Part shown: positions 24,872-38,169 of the stretch, in pieces
Position numbering within the stretch: the stretch's first letter is position 1
Layout: each line of letters begins with the position of its first letter
Assembly: GCA_003118195.1 (NCBI GenBank)
Contig: BEXV01000158.1
Location: forward strand, 138,668 to 202,667
DNA: 64,000 bases
Direction of reading: 5' to 3'
DNA from: Hemicentrotus pulcherrimus
Lineage: Eukaryota > Echinodermata > Echinoidea > Camarodonta > Strongylocentrotidae
Translations under genes and position numbers: made by a program
Notes under the pieces: model-generated
Database searches by the model: none
Told to the model about the DNA's origin: nothing
Seen by the model: the letters and a program-made list of their open reading frames with translations, nothing else

Positions 24872-26710
24872 ACTACTCAAAATTATTTTGGATAGCATAT
24901 TATTAAAGGTCCTCTAAAACGAAAATATATACCGAGAAGTGGGATAATAAATGAGAGAGGGGAAGAGATAAAAACAGATTGGGCGGTGGGTTAGGGGAGT
25001 GAACTTGGGAGAAAAGTTCACTTTGACATATCAAAACAAGAAGGGTTGATTCATCTTAAACTTTAGCCCTAGTGAAAGGAAAGATCGCACTGAATGATTA
25101 TACGTTCTATTTCAAGTCGCTGAGCATGACAAATTAAACCTTTTGTTGTCCTTCCTGACCAATTGAATTTTTAGTACTTTTACGCACCACCCATCCATTG
25201 TAAAAAAAAAATACACACATTTCCAGAAAACATCCGTGCTATATGCCACGTTATTATTTTTCTGAGACATTTATGAATACATCGAAAATTCCCAGTGATA
25301 TTAAATTGCAACGTGTCTTGCATGTTTAGCGCGCATTCCATATATGATTAGGCTATCAGGGTCATTCAGCATGTTCAAGCGATGACGATTTTCAGTTCGC
25401 CAATTCAATATCTGCTTTGAATTGATTACATTTGGAGCATCTGTCTTTGCAAATGTATCGTCATTAATGGTCCGTATGCCTTGTAGTTGAATTATACTTT
25501 GACCATTTCTCTTGCAACTTTAAATTACGACCTCTTGAGGATATTACCTTGCTGTGAATTTACAAGCAAATGAAAAGGGAGGTTGAATTGCTTTTATGAC
25601 CGACTAGATAACAACGCTAACACCACGGTGCCCTTCTGACTTTCATTATAACCACTTTAAAATCTGTCATATTGCACCAGCAATAATTGGGCTATCTTTA
25701 GTCGAACTATTTCATTTTGGTGTCTCCTCGCCTGAACCTGAACTACATGATAAGAAGCTGTACCCGTGTGAAGATATCCATCGCAAATAGTACAGTGACT
25801 TTGAGACGAGATTAAAAGCAGTGAAGAATTGACCAGTGTACTTTGCCGCTGGAGCCTTCGTTCCATCACGAAGACATGCAGCAGGAGTCACGTACCGGCA
25901 CGGGCTTGCCTTCCCCCAACTTATTGCATTTTCTATACATAATAAAAACCCATGTTTATGAAATATCGCTAGAGTGATACATTCATGCGAGAGAGGAAGA
26001 AAATATGAAGAAAATGGCGTAGTGCCTCCGTTATTTAATTTACCTTTAATAACCGCCTTCAATATGGGTAGGCCATGTGGAGACAGGGAGGTAAATGCAC
26101 AGAATGGCTCAGGCCTATATATTTATCATGGCTAAACTAAATCCATTGTTTGATGTTTATTGTTGAAAGACACGTACCCCACGTTTATCTAAATTAAATT
26201 CATCATTTTCCCATCTAACAAATTTAATTAATGCGTGTTTCTTTTTTGTACTTTTCTGACTTCTAGAGTAAAAGGAATTTATAAAGAGGGAGATGCTTAA
26301 TTACATATTCAAATTGCTCTATTGTATATTTTCATGACGTGTTTTTTGTGACCAGTAACCCAACACCTCGTTAAAAAAGGTAATAGTCTTTTGTTTGGGA
26401 AATCCACATCCAAGTGTCTTTTACCAAACTGATATTTTGCGACAGAAAAAAAAAATCGCTCTTCCCAGTCTATGCCCAATAAAACGAAATCCTTGTAATA
26501 AAGTTAGGTATAAATTAATTTTTTTTTTGCAGTCAACTATAATTTGACAAAAAACATGCTTTTATTATACAAATTGAAAGAAAATAATTACCAAAGAAAA
26601 AAGTTCATCTGAGGTAAAACTCTCATGTTAATACATGTCATACCCATCACTGTCATTTCATTATCTGAATTATTTAACATACATTCACGAGGAAAGAAGT
26701 AAAAAAATAA
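24872..26710. other. Non-coding stretch
   Basis: A 116-codon minus-strand frame at 26062-25712 contains a Cys/Ala segment (CRYVTPAACLRDG) but matches nothing I recognise, and an overlapping frame is open too. I do not call it a gene. Otherwise AT-rich and featureless. Confidence 0.45.
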
Positions 26711-26713
26711 ATC

Positions 26714-26743
26714 CTATATATATATATACATATATATATATAA
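26714..26743. repeat. (TA)n microsatellite
   Basis: Alternating TA with one CA interruption. Confidence 0.9.
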
Positions 26744-27639
26744 CAAAACAAACACAAATGCCGAATCCCGATCTAATGGTTAGACATCTTCGGCATAGCA
26801 CTTCAATGAATTATTAAGGGATAGATTGTAAGAAGATATCGTTACTGTGACGTTAAGATGGGCGTTCAAGTATAGCACCACTTGAACTCGGAGAATAAAA
26901 TAAGAATTTACAATACTACTCCCTAGACAACCATAATGTCCAGTCAACCATGTCTTTTTCTAACAACTACTATGATAAATCGAGAATTTAAATTCTTCAT
27001 TAAGAATTGATGCACTTCTTTTTCAGTGTTCAATCTCGTGTATGATTGGCTCATCACTTATTTACCGTCTGTAGAATTAGTGGATCAATTATTAATCGCC
27101 TTCAATTGGGTGGAACCTTTAGCTCGTTTGGCTGCAGACAAAGTGGTCGAGGAGTTTTATTGTGTAAGTTTAAACATTAAAATGAAACGGGAATGATGAG
27201 CTTAACATTTGTACACAAGAAACATTAATAATAAGGTGTCATCGTACAGTTCAACGACTCAAACCTTTTGTTGAACCATTCAAACATCTTACTCGTAAGA
27301 TCATCATTGGTGTATTACCACTTGTAATCTACCAATATTTCCTATGTTTCTTTGTTTGACTGAAATGGAGATTGGTCATGTGCACATACATTGTCATTGT
27401 TTTACCGTACCCGTCATAAAGGATTCTTTCTCGGGATTTTAGCATTTTCCCAACATACGATTTCTCGTTCATTAATGTATTTTCTTTTAGCAATCTTATA
27501 TCTTAAATTACCATTCCATCTAATTTTAAAACTTTCTACTTACAACAAAGATTGCAATAATTTGAATAATACTTGTAAAGCATTCCGAACCACCACACAA
27601 TGTGCTCAAAGATGCTATATCATCCAGGCTCTAGCTATG
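26744..27639. other. Non-coding stretch
   Basis: The right part underlies a 143-codon plus frame (27391-27822) that runs into a SINE and is judged non-genic. No other feature. Confidence 0.45.
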
Positions 27640-27768
27640 ATACCGATTTCGGGGTGGAAAGTGGAAGATCTGCATCAAAGTCTTGTCAAAAGATATTGGT
27701 GCCTCGCCGGGACTCGAACCCAATGCACTCGCATATCCAGTCAAGCATATAAACCACGCGACTTCGAC
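27640..27768 (-). mobile_element. tRNA-derived SINE, minus strand
   Basis: On the minus strand the tRNA-like head runs from 27768 to 27699. It contains CGCGTGGTTTATATGC in the A-box position and GGTTCGAGTCCC (27709-27720) as a strong B-box. The head ends in CCGGCGAGGCAC, typical of an acceptor side. The following body, to about 27640, lacks the 'gggtacctgg' core, so this may be a different SINE family or a truncated copy. It is not a tRNA gene, since the arms do not pair fully. Confidence 0.65.
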
Positions 27769-28880
27769 TCATCTATACACCTATTTATGTACGGTATGTT
27801 AAACATTGTTCACAATGTTTAAAATAACAACTATTTCGTTTTTTTTTAAAATCACCGTGTCTACGTCTTATTTTGTATGTCCCCTTTCCCATAATCAGAA
27901 GGACCTTTATTAATTTTTACTTTTCCATTGTTACACACAATCATCTTGGCGTAAATTTGCGAAGAAATAATACAAAACAAAGAGAGTTTTCTAGATGACT
28001 TGCCGAAAAGGTCCTCGGTTTGCCGACAGAGATTTTTTGAAAATGTAAAATTGTGCAAACATAATCAAAACAGGGGTATGGCACTCCCACTCCATCCCAT
28101 CGCGACGCCAATAGTTACGAGGACAGATGTATAGATGTCTTCTAGGTGTATTTGTTAAATGAAGGTGAAAGACAATTCATCTATCACTGGTAAGTCGTCA
28201 TGGAATTGACTACAAACAAACTTTCTCCACCTCCTTGAAAGGTCACTTTCACTGTTGTGTCACATCCTCAGCTTGAGTAGACAGACACGTTGTGGTGAAC
28301 GAAGATTCGTCAGGGTCTCAATAAGAGAAAGAAAGAGTCCTTAAAAAGAACTACATGCATTTAAATGAATATGAAGTATGGAACGTCTTGATGATATTGT
28401 TTGAAATATTATCCACAAAACATTTTTGTTTAAACAAAGAGGAAACCCTCACGGTCGATTGAAATACCTGGTATTACAATTTGCTACATGAAATGCAAGT
28501 TTGGAGGCATTTTAAAATTATTTCAATCGTTTTCCTTCTTGTTATTAGTCTCTGAAAGCTGATACCCGAAGGTGTGAAAGCATGAAGCTACTAAACGAGG
28601 GATTTATATTGTCTACAGAAATGTTCGTGTACTCCCCATGCATTTTTCTTGCGAACAAGCTACCATCACCACACTCATATTGCAAATTATCTTAACAAGC
28701 ATTTCGTTTCCTCAAGGCCATCATGTTAACCCATGGACAAATAATCGAATCACAGATATATTTGCTCATGTATAAATAACACATTTTCCACACTCCATCA
28801 TGTCGACATTGGTTCTTCAGGAATTTACAAAATGGTTACATCTCCATTTCCTTCCTCACGTACTACATCAGTATGTGTAT
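27769..28880. other. Non-coding stretch
   Basis: AT-rich with no recognisable feature. A 65-codon minus frame at 27861-28058 is unsupported. Confidence 0.5.
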
Positions 28881-29238
28881 TGAGCAAACACTCATTCTAA
28901 GAGTGTGCTGTATTCACATTGTGTTTGACCACATTGAAATGAGTATATTCGTGAATACTAATAAAAAGACATTGAGCAAACACTCATTCTAAGGGTGTGC
29001 TGCATTCACATTGTGTTTGACCACATTGAAATGAGTATATTCATGAATACTAATAAAAAGACATTGAGCAAACACTCATTCTAAAAGAGAGCTGTATACA
29101 TATTTTTTCGACCACATTAAATTGAATGTATTCATTAATACTAATAAAAAAAGACATTGAGCAAACACTCATTCTACGACAGCTGTATACAAATTGTATT
29201 CGAGGACATCGAATTAAAAATATTCATTTATTCTGGTC
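28881..29238 (+). repeat. Minisatellite, 92-bp unit, nearly 4 copies
   Basis: Units begin TGAGCAAACACTCATTCTA at 28881, 28973, 29065 and 29158 (spacing 92, 92, 93). The first two copies are nearly identical, the third diverges in its middle, and the fourth decays after about 80 bases. Each unit ends in an 'ctaataaaaagacat' segment. Divergence increasing toward the right suggests the left copies arose most recently. Confidence 0.95.
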
Positions 29239-31475
29239 AAGACGAATGTTCTAGACACCGGATGGTAGAGATGACAAAGAGTAAGAAAAAAATATACACC
29301 TCACAAACTGGGTCGAAAACAATACTTGTTGGAAGAAAAAAAAGACAAGTATTTCGGAGATGTTTGCATGTTTTTACGGCAATAATTACTGTTATTCCAT
29401 ATTTCTGGGTCAAGAACCTTCCAGTATTTGATTAGTATCTATAGCCGGAAGAATTGATAAAAGTACACTGAGTATGCTGGAATATTCAGCTTCGTAGATA
29501 CATTATGATATCATTTTGGTATCCGAACGGCTCATAGCAACATTCAACGAGCTTCGATAAGAGAGAGGAATGGACTGTTTGTCATAAATTGCAAACATTA
29601 AAGAAGATATTCATTTAGGCCGACTGGAATACGCTTCTCGTAAAGAAATAACTGGTTACTGTTATGAGTGGAGTGAAATACGATTCACCGCATCACCCGC
29701 TTGTAGTAAACCATTCTAGTTTATTTGAGTCGGCATGCTGGCTTGATTGATATCAAGAAATAAACAATGTAAATGTTTGGCTTGCTGGGTGGGCAGGCGC
29801 ATGCGCTGTCCTCATGAACACAAGATGAATGCTAAAAATCAGTAAAGTGAAAAATCCAAAAAGGAACATAGCCTTTGCAGTTTGTAAGTAAAACAATGAA
29901 CGTTACGCCCCCCCCCCCAACCATTTGGATTTTTATCACTGACAAAGGTCTCTGCAATTATAAATATTTATAAACTGTAGCACCATGTCTTGTTTCAATT
30001 CGTGTCATATTATTTATCTTAGATTGGTTAAAAAGACCACAAGTCATTCAGATTGTCTCTACAGAAATTCACTATTGTTTTCTATTCAAAGTTGTGATAA
30101 AATTGAAAAAAAAAAATAGTGGATTTATATATATTCCGTTTGCTCATGTTTTGGACATCAACAATTAAGACGATTGGTTGTTTTGGGCGTCTTTCTTGTA
30201 CTGCGGTATGTTGGGTGTAAATAACCACGAACACACTTGGCAATGATTGAGTACTGAATGGCAATTAATGCTCATCCATTCATACTGTTATTATCTTGAT
30301 TTCCCAGGGTGATAAAAGGCGGATGTATCTGAATTTGACAGAGGATAATCGGCCCTTCCTTTACACACCTAAATCTCATGAGCATCTTCCCACCAAAAGT
30401 GACGATGGAAATATGGTGTGGAATTGGTTTAATTAATCAGAGACCGGCCCGCAAGGCACCCACTTGTGATGTGGTTACGTGTGGCGTAGAGTCTCCAATT
30501 TCAACACCCCTCCAAGAGTGGAAGACCTTAACCACACCATTGCTCAGATGGCCAAAATACGTGGTCGCATGTATCATGATGGCAGCAGATGGGTTAAATC
30601 TATAGAATCATGTAATTAGCAATTAAATTGTCCGAAATAACTGCCCTGGATTGAGAAGTGCTGCACGATGGTTTTAGTGACCCTAGACCATCGTTCGTGC
30701 GAAATGTGAAAAGATGGCGGTTGGCATGAATCAGGCACAGGCTCTACAGGGAGTGATTGGGAACTCGTGTATCATAAATGTTTAGCTTTACCTGACATGT
30801 ACACATACAAAGAGAGCGAGGGAAACATAAATTTGATACAGCATCGTCTATAGTGCACCACATAAATTGCAAATTTTAATGAGCGCAGCATTTAATATAT
30901 TTTCGACATTCACAATTACTATATTAAATCAAGTCAAGACATTGCCAATATAACAAGCACATACTCTAGAGGTCTTGCGTTGCCTACGTCACTGTGATCA
31001 CAATGTCTCCTACATGATTGTAAACCGTGCTTTACCGTTCCTTTACATTCAAACAAATCACATTCAAATACAACAAAGGAACCATTAACATAACTCAATA
31101 AAACATTGGTACTTGGTATAGATGGATTTCAACAACTATTTTCCCTTTCAAAGAACTTCGCGAAGCTAGAGATGTGAATTCATTGACATGCATCCACCTG
31201 ATAAAAAGCTTTTCAATCTAAGTCAGACCAATCCGAGGTAACAACACAACGCGATGCACTTAAAGTCTCCCCTCCAATTATGGATAGACAATAAGGCAAC
31301 AACACATCAGGAGCTAGAGAGAACAGTGTAATGGCACTACTCGTTTTTAACAGTTAAATCTAGGTTGATTAGACAGGAATATGTAGGTCAGTCGTAAATG
31401 ATCTCTCTATCTCTCTTTTGTTGATGGAAATAGCCATCGCTTAACGTCATCTAAATTCAGCTTTAACTTCTCTTT
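29239..31475. other. Non-coding stretch
   Basis: A C-run lies near 29909-29918. The plus frames 29157-29435 and 30378-30605 are unsupported as exons. No transposon ends found. Confidence 0.5.
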
Positions 31476-31515
31476 CTGTATCTCTCTCTCTCCTCTCCCT
31501 CCCTCTCTCTGTGTG
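31476..31515. repeat. (CT)n tract
   Basis: CT-rich with CCT interruptions, ending in GTGTGT. Confidence 0.85.
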
Positions 31516-34500
31516 TATGTCGTTCTTTTTTTTTTACCTCGTAACTATATCTTTTTTCGTGTAGCCCTATTTAAAACACAGCTGTCGATATATTGTTTTG
31601 CACATAATGCTACGGATTTGATGTAATATTGGAAAGTATCCATGACACAATATCCATGATAGCATTTAAACATATTATTATCCCTCATAATTGCAGAAAT
31701 GAAACTCATAAAAAGCATTAATTAATTAAATGGGGGATAGCATGACGTCATGTATACGTAGAAACCTTCATGATTTACATGATGCACGTAGCGTAAGGAT
31801 TTATCCTCTTCTTCGATCTGTTCATCAATAAATCATTGTTAGGCTGAAAACACAATCATAATCCTTTCATCTATAATAATCAGTACAGAGTTATCCTAGA
31901 CTGACATTGTTTGAAATATTTGTATTCGGAAAATCTCCACTATGGTCATTTTTAAGTTCTAAAACAAATTATTGTACCATTTAGAAATGGGCATCGAATG
32001 AGAAGGGGCTAGCAGTTTGTCATATATGATAGGAATTGCAAATGATTATGATATAAAATATCTGCCAAAACGTTAAACTTATATTATATGTTATTTCATT
32101 ACGAATATAAAACTATATCTTTCATTCCCTAGACCGCTAAAATGAATCTTTGGAGAAGTACGAAGAGATTTTTCTGTAAAATACATTCAGGTAAGCAAAG
32201 AATAGCAACCAAATATGTTTTATGTATTGTCAAAAGTAGGAATAAAGTTACAAAGATTTCAATAATTCCAAGAACAACATCATTCTTTTTTCATATATCA
32301 TATGACTTGGTGTTTCGAGGCTGCTGACTCATATTTGAACACAATTACAAAAGAAAATTTTCCCATGAAAATGTTCAATTCATTGCAAAGTTAAATTCCC
32401 TATTAAGTAGCATTTATCAATATTAATAATATTCAGTTCTTGTATATGGCATAATAAATTATGAAATAACATCTCTATGCGCTTCCAAAGAGCTTTTGGA
32501 AACTATTACCCTACAATCCTTCTTTAATTTTAGGCATGCATGAGGAATATATTCTAGGGACCCATAGAAAGTACCCTTTTCAGACGATTTGGATACACAT
32601 TTAAAAACGCCATGGGTTACATTCAACTGTTCAAAGTGAACAATTATCTGGCTTATCAAGAATCAATTAGAGCATGTATTCTGATCGAATGGTTCCCGGA
32701 TAGGTTTCTAGTTAAACCATAAATTACAAGTTTCGAACTCCATGTTTAAAAGGACTATAGAGCAGACTAGGTGCTATTCTTTAGTCATTCACACTATTTA
32801 AAGGCTCCCGACTCCACACAATGGAGGCACGACTTAAACATAAAACTTTCAGCTTTTATTTGAAAGAAAATTACCAGCCTCTTTACATACATAATTAAAT
32901 TCTGAGTCTTTCTTGAGTTACCAGTTTTCCGCGCTTGATGATATAAACAACCTGGTTTCAATAAACGTCCTCTCGACAGCGATTCTAGAATCTAGTCTAT
33001 CTCTGTTATCAATGCCGTGTCAAATTATTTACTGACAGACTATAAGAGCTTCTCTCTAGCCGTAAATTAGCCTGACTTATAAAGCCCGTCCAATATGCTA
33101 CGATGTAGGCAGTGCATGACGTCATCACGTACAGCATTATATTCCTTCATGAGACTTATAAAAATAAAGAAAGACCGCGGTATCTCAAGCATCCTCGGTA
33201 ATAATTGGAATTTTTATTGGATATTGCAAACAATCTTGGAATTAAATCTTATCGAAACGCTTGATACGCAATCTCTCATTGAATCTTCTCCATTGCAACG
33301 ATTCCCAGGGATGAATCTCGGTCACAGCGCATGCGCAAAGACATTACCCCCCCCCCCCCNAGGGATTTCACACTTAATTCACTTTTTGTTTATATGTCTT
33401 CAAAGACAATCATTCAAAATTCAATTGAAGAGGATGTATGGAAAAGATCATCTTGAGATATAGTTTACTTATTCTCACACCCTAAAATATTTTAATTGAA
33501 TTGAGAATTGTTTATTTAAGTCAATGGTAAAATAATATGCCTGGATCTTTGCACAACGCTTACCATGACTTGTCTTTTTGTTAGAAATAACTTTACATCA
33601 ACTTCACAAAAGTTCACCGAGAATATTGCAATAATGTTACTAATCGCGTTGAACATAATATCTTTATAGTGCAAGGTCTTATAACTAGCTCATTTTCAAA
33701 CACAATATTCGACAAAATGGCAAGCTGAAGAAGATTGAAATACAACACTTCTTCTCAAGAACTCCCACAAAAGTAAAACAAAATATGAAACGGTATTTTG
33801 TAAGCAATCCGTAAAACTATGACGAGGTCTTAAGAATATATATTTAACTAAACTACATCAATGTTGATTTTTTTGATAAAATGATCAAGGTTTTACTGTA
33901 GAGAAGGTTTTAAACATAACAATTTAGATTTATCGGCAAATAAAGCATCGTTAAAAACTACCGAAAAATAATGCCAGCCGCTTAGACGCGTATATTTATT
34001 TCATGAGTACAACTAAAGTTAATGCAATTAATAAGATAATATCAGTATTTATAAGATTGCAATACCTACAATGCAATTTCGTTAGTACGAATTGAGTAGT
34101 ATATACGTGTTACAACGAATCGCAACATCTGTTTTAAAACTTGACTCTGATATCACCGAATCTTAAGATATATCAGGACATGTTTTCATAACATGTCACT
34201 AATCACATGCTATATAATATCATATCAAGTGACATCTATTCGACATTCGAAACCTACAATAATTCAGCTGAAAATACGATCAATTAGCAATATTTGTAGA
34301 AATGAAAGAATGCAGGCACCGAAACTCAGATGGAAATCACTGAGTTTCAAAGGGGAAGTTTTCGAGTCAATGTCACAACTAATTTCGAAAGATGGTTCTC
34401 CTGTCAAGCTTGGAAAGACATTGAAGATGGTACCATACAGCTATCTGTATTAACGACTCCGTCTATCGTTCTATTCGTGTTCCTTTGCACGCATTTGATG

Positions 34501-36315
34501 TTGATTTACGAATCAAATACGTCAGGATATTGCGATTCCGTGATTGAAAATCAAGGCATGTATAAATCAGAATGACATTTATTTCTTAGCAGGTTATGGC
34601 ACGAGGGTAAACCCAAGCTAGCAATAACAAAATAGATGCCATACACATCACAAATTAAGGCTTGGCATCTTCATGCCATGACCTGTATTGCTTTACCATG
34701 CACCATTTCATATCTTAACCTATTCCAACCTAAAGGTGTGGAGAAGAGAAAACTGTTTAAAGCATAGCTAGACATCCCGTCTACTTTGCGTATTTTCTCA
34801 GTCTATATATCAAAGGACACGGTCAAATGTCTGGGAAACCAGTTCTCAAATAAGTCAAATGACATCGATGTATATTTGATTTGTTGGCAGGCCTATTGAT
34901 TTTCCCATGAAGTAACAACATTTATTATCAAAACATTTCAAGTTGAATTGTATCAAAGACATTCCCAATGAAGCCTGCAAGAAATGAAGGAAATGTCTCA
35001 ATTTGTATTTTTGCATCTTATCAATGTCTTAAACATCGTGAAGAAAGGAGTAAAGAACCTTTTTAAGCCATTCGAACATGATCACAATGGATACATCTTT
35101 TTAAAAGGATAGACATATGATATTACCATACAGGAAATATATATATAAATATTTTCCCTTAATTCCACGATGCTACTCACAAATCATGTCTACAAAGACA
35201 ACAATAACACACTGTAATTAAAGAGTATTTCCAGTATATTAATAACATATTCGTGCCAAAGAGCTACATCTTTCTGTTAAACCATTTAACATCAATTAAC
35301 ATCTCTAAGTTTATTACAACTCACAGGCTTGGCAGAGGGCCCAGTAAGTTTTTGACAGATAGCAAACCTCATATACAATTCAAAGTTGTACATGTAAACC
35401 GAAGAGAAAATGAAAGATAATGACGTCAAAGATTATTGTTTGTTACATTGAAAATGGATTTAACATACTTCACTGCCTAGTGAACACGCTGTTCATAACG
35501 ACTACACATGAAGAAATAGTCCATTGGAACACACTACAAGTACTTCATCAGATGGCAATGAGCGCGTTTCTACATTTCAGAAGCATGTGATAAATATATC
35601 GCAGGAAAAAAAAAATCTCGTCTTTTTGTTGGAACAAGAATTTTAGAGGCATCGGCAGATGTGATATCATTCATGGTGAACTCGAGTAAATAGATGGAAA
35701 TAAATCTTTGATAAATTCAGCGTCGTGATTGATTAAATTACGTCACCTTCGTGACTGAGTTCAACTCCATTTCTATTTCAGCTTATTAAATATGTGTTCT
35801 TCCTTCTTAATTTTTAGTTTGCCTAAAAATGATATAGACACAAGTATTTTTTTTCTCCAAAATTTTTTGAAAAGAAGACGCTATTCAATGACATTCAACT
35901 ATATTAAAATGAATCGATCATTAAATTCCACTACCACTAAGACTCTTTGTAAATGTGAAACGCTGTTGTCAATCTCGAGGTATTTCTATTTCGTTTCGAA
36001 CTTTCCACCACATCACTGCTATCTGACCTCCTACGTGAATGACGTTACTCCTCTTTATCACCCCTCATCACCATCCATGCCCCCCTTCGACTCCTAGATT
36101 CGTATCAGCTCTGATTTTATCTTTGCAAGTTTGATGATATCATGACCTTTCAAGTGTCTGATTCCAGGCAAACTTTTAGTGAGGATTGAGACGAACAGTG
36201 CGTGGGTGAAAGCATGGTCTGGTAAAGCGTAATGTCGCACTTTGACGGGGTGAAATGGGGAAACTCATCCCCCTTAAAGACAGAATGCATGGATAGCGTG
36301 GGAACTAAACTTGTT
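31516..36315. other. Long non-coding stretch
   Basis: Nearly 5 kb without a supported gene. Perfect CRE octamers are at 31743-31750, 33117-33124 and 35421-35428. A C-run at about 33346-33359 is followed by a single N at 33360, a consensus failure. Open frames up to 122 codons (33095-33463, spanning the N; 34193-34575; 35792-36097) show no recognisable domains or splice pairs. Confidence 0.5.
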
Positions 36316-36318
36316 GTT

Positions 36319-36343
36319 CGTTCTCTCTCTCTCTCTCTCTCCT
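36319..36343. repeat. (CT)n microsatellite
   Basis: About eleven CT units. Confidence 0.9.
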
Positions 36344-37495
36344 TTTCTAGCTTTCCCTCTTTTTATCAACCTCTTTTCTGTCCAGATCAATCTATATGCT
36401 TGTTAAGAAAGTTTGAGAAACGTACGGGACATATTTTACTTTTGCCTTTTAATTTGTCAAAATTTGTTATCGACCATCGATCAAAAGATTGACAAATGTA
36501 ATTTTCTAAGCCTAACAATCACAAATTCTCGTCATGATCGTGATAATAATGCGTATTCAAATGTTAGTCATTAAAAAAAGCGGATCCTTTTCTGGCACGA
36601 ATATCCTCCAAAGGGTTTAAATCGTTGATACTTATCCCAGAGAAATGTATAAGCCAATGGTACTGGATCGAATACACGACACAAAATGTGGAAAACATTA
36701 GTGAAACAGAAAAACGTTCGGAGAATTGTTACCATTACCCCAGTTCTTCATTAAAATACTTCTTTTTATTAAATTTATTGCTCTACGGACTGAAAAGTCG
36801 AATATTAACAAATTGAAATAAATAATTTGAAAATGGGGAAAGGGATTGATGAGATTATCTTCATAATCTTAAAGTTCCCCATAAGTGATCAACCACTCGT
36901 CTGGTATACAGTACAATATCTTCCAGATAAATAATAAACCCAAGAGTAGAACTATGTAACTATGCTATTTATTTCTGATTTCTTTCTGATTTGTGTTTCC
37001 ATTAATTGCAATCAGCTATATTTCTGGTGTTTATAAAGATTTATTTTTCAGATTCAAAATATCATGTTATGCTATGTTATTTATTACATTATGTGTGATT
37101 TTTTGTTTGTAAACTTGTGTAATTCGGCTAAACGCCGCGATGAAAGTTTTTTTGAAATAAACCATTTTGAAATGAATTGAAGATATGCTCTGGTATTGTT
37201 CATTTGAGGGAGAATAGTATTCAAAATCAATTAATTTTCTCTGCAAAAGCACGAACACACATCTATAACTTTTAAACATCATCATTATCATCTGCGATGC
37301 CCTATCCTTTACACTGTATGCTATCACAGAGTGTGTTTTGTTTTCTCAGAACAGGCGACGCCCTTTATTATTGAGTACCTTGTTTTTAAATAACAAAGTG
37401 TTTTTATCTTGCCAGAAGTAGATTCATATTTAAGTATTTACAGCATGTATACCACTATTGAATGTGCACGAGAAAAAAGAAACAGGTTTAACTAC
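36344..37495. other. Non-coding stretch
   Basis: AT-rich with no feature I can support. Confidence 0.5.
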
Positions 37496-37497
37496 TA

Positions 37498-38167
37498 CCG
37501 TGTGAGTCAAAAAAAAGTTTACTCCTAGAAAATTGCTAATTATTTTTAAATCATCTATGAACAGTAAATTTGTATACATCTTATGAAAGAGTGTTTTATC
37601 CCAAATCATTTGGTACAATTTTTGTGTGATATGTGTTCACGCTTGGATGAACAGGTGGCATTGTTTGCGAGAGTGCAAAAATTGAATTGCGCCAAAGTGA
37701 TGCCTACAGTATGTATTATGTTGGGATTAGCGGAGTGAGAGAATGAATTGAATGTATCAAATGAAATGCATTGCTTATGTTTTTTGCAAAGGGCAAAATC
37801 ACACACACACACACACACGCGCACAAAATGGCCGTTGATATTTGATATTCGATATTTGATATGTGTGGCATGATTAATTTTGTTAGGGATGTTATTTGGA
37901 TCTGCAAAGACCGAATTAATACCCAAATCCCTATTGTTTTATTCAAACAATACATAGGCAACTTTGGCGTATGTCGATTTTTGCACTCTCGCAAACAATG
38001 TCTCCTGTTAATCCAGGCGCGAACACACATAACACAAAAATGGTACCAAAAGATTTGGGATAAAACACTCTTTCATAATAAGACATATAACAATTTAAAG
38101 TTCATCGATAATTTTTTAAAATAATTAACAATATTATAGGTGTAAACTTTTTGTTTGTCTCACTCTG
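37498..38167. mobile_element. 670-bp foldback MITE, mariner-type ends
   Basis: Two arms of about 200 bp (37498-37705 and 37955-38167) are inverted copies. The left outer end CCGTGTGAGTCAAAAAAAAG matches the reverse complement of the right end, CAGAGTGAGACAAACAAAAAG. Inner blocks such as GAAAGAGTGTTTTATCCCAAATC and ATTGTTTGCGAGAGTGCAAAAAT-type sequence (split) are shared with few changes. Both outer ends abut TA (37496-37497 and 38168-38169), the Tc1/mariner target duplication. The 250-bp middle holds a (CA)n run at 37800-37823 and a 'gatatttgatattc' repeat, with no transposase. The open frames of 60-106 codons inside are by-products of the inverted repeat. Confidence 0.9.
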
Positions 38168-38169
38168 TA

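Noticed and set aside
25712..26062. 116-codon minus frame
   Set aside because: No recognised domain or splice pair, and an overlapping frame is open too; chance is the simpler explanation.
27391..27822. 143-codon plus frame
   Set aside because: Its right half is antisense SINE; the rest lacks coding character.
37606..38124. Overlapping 87-106 codon frames
   Set aside because: Both strands of the foldback MITE; no transposase motif.
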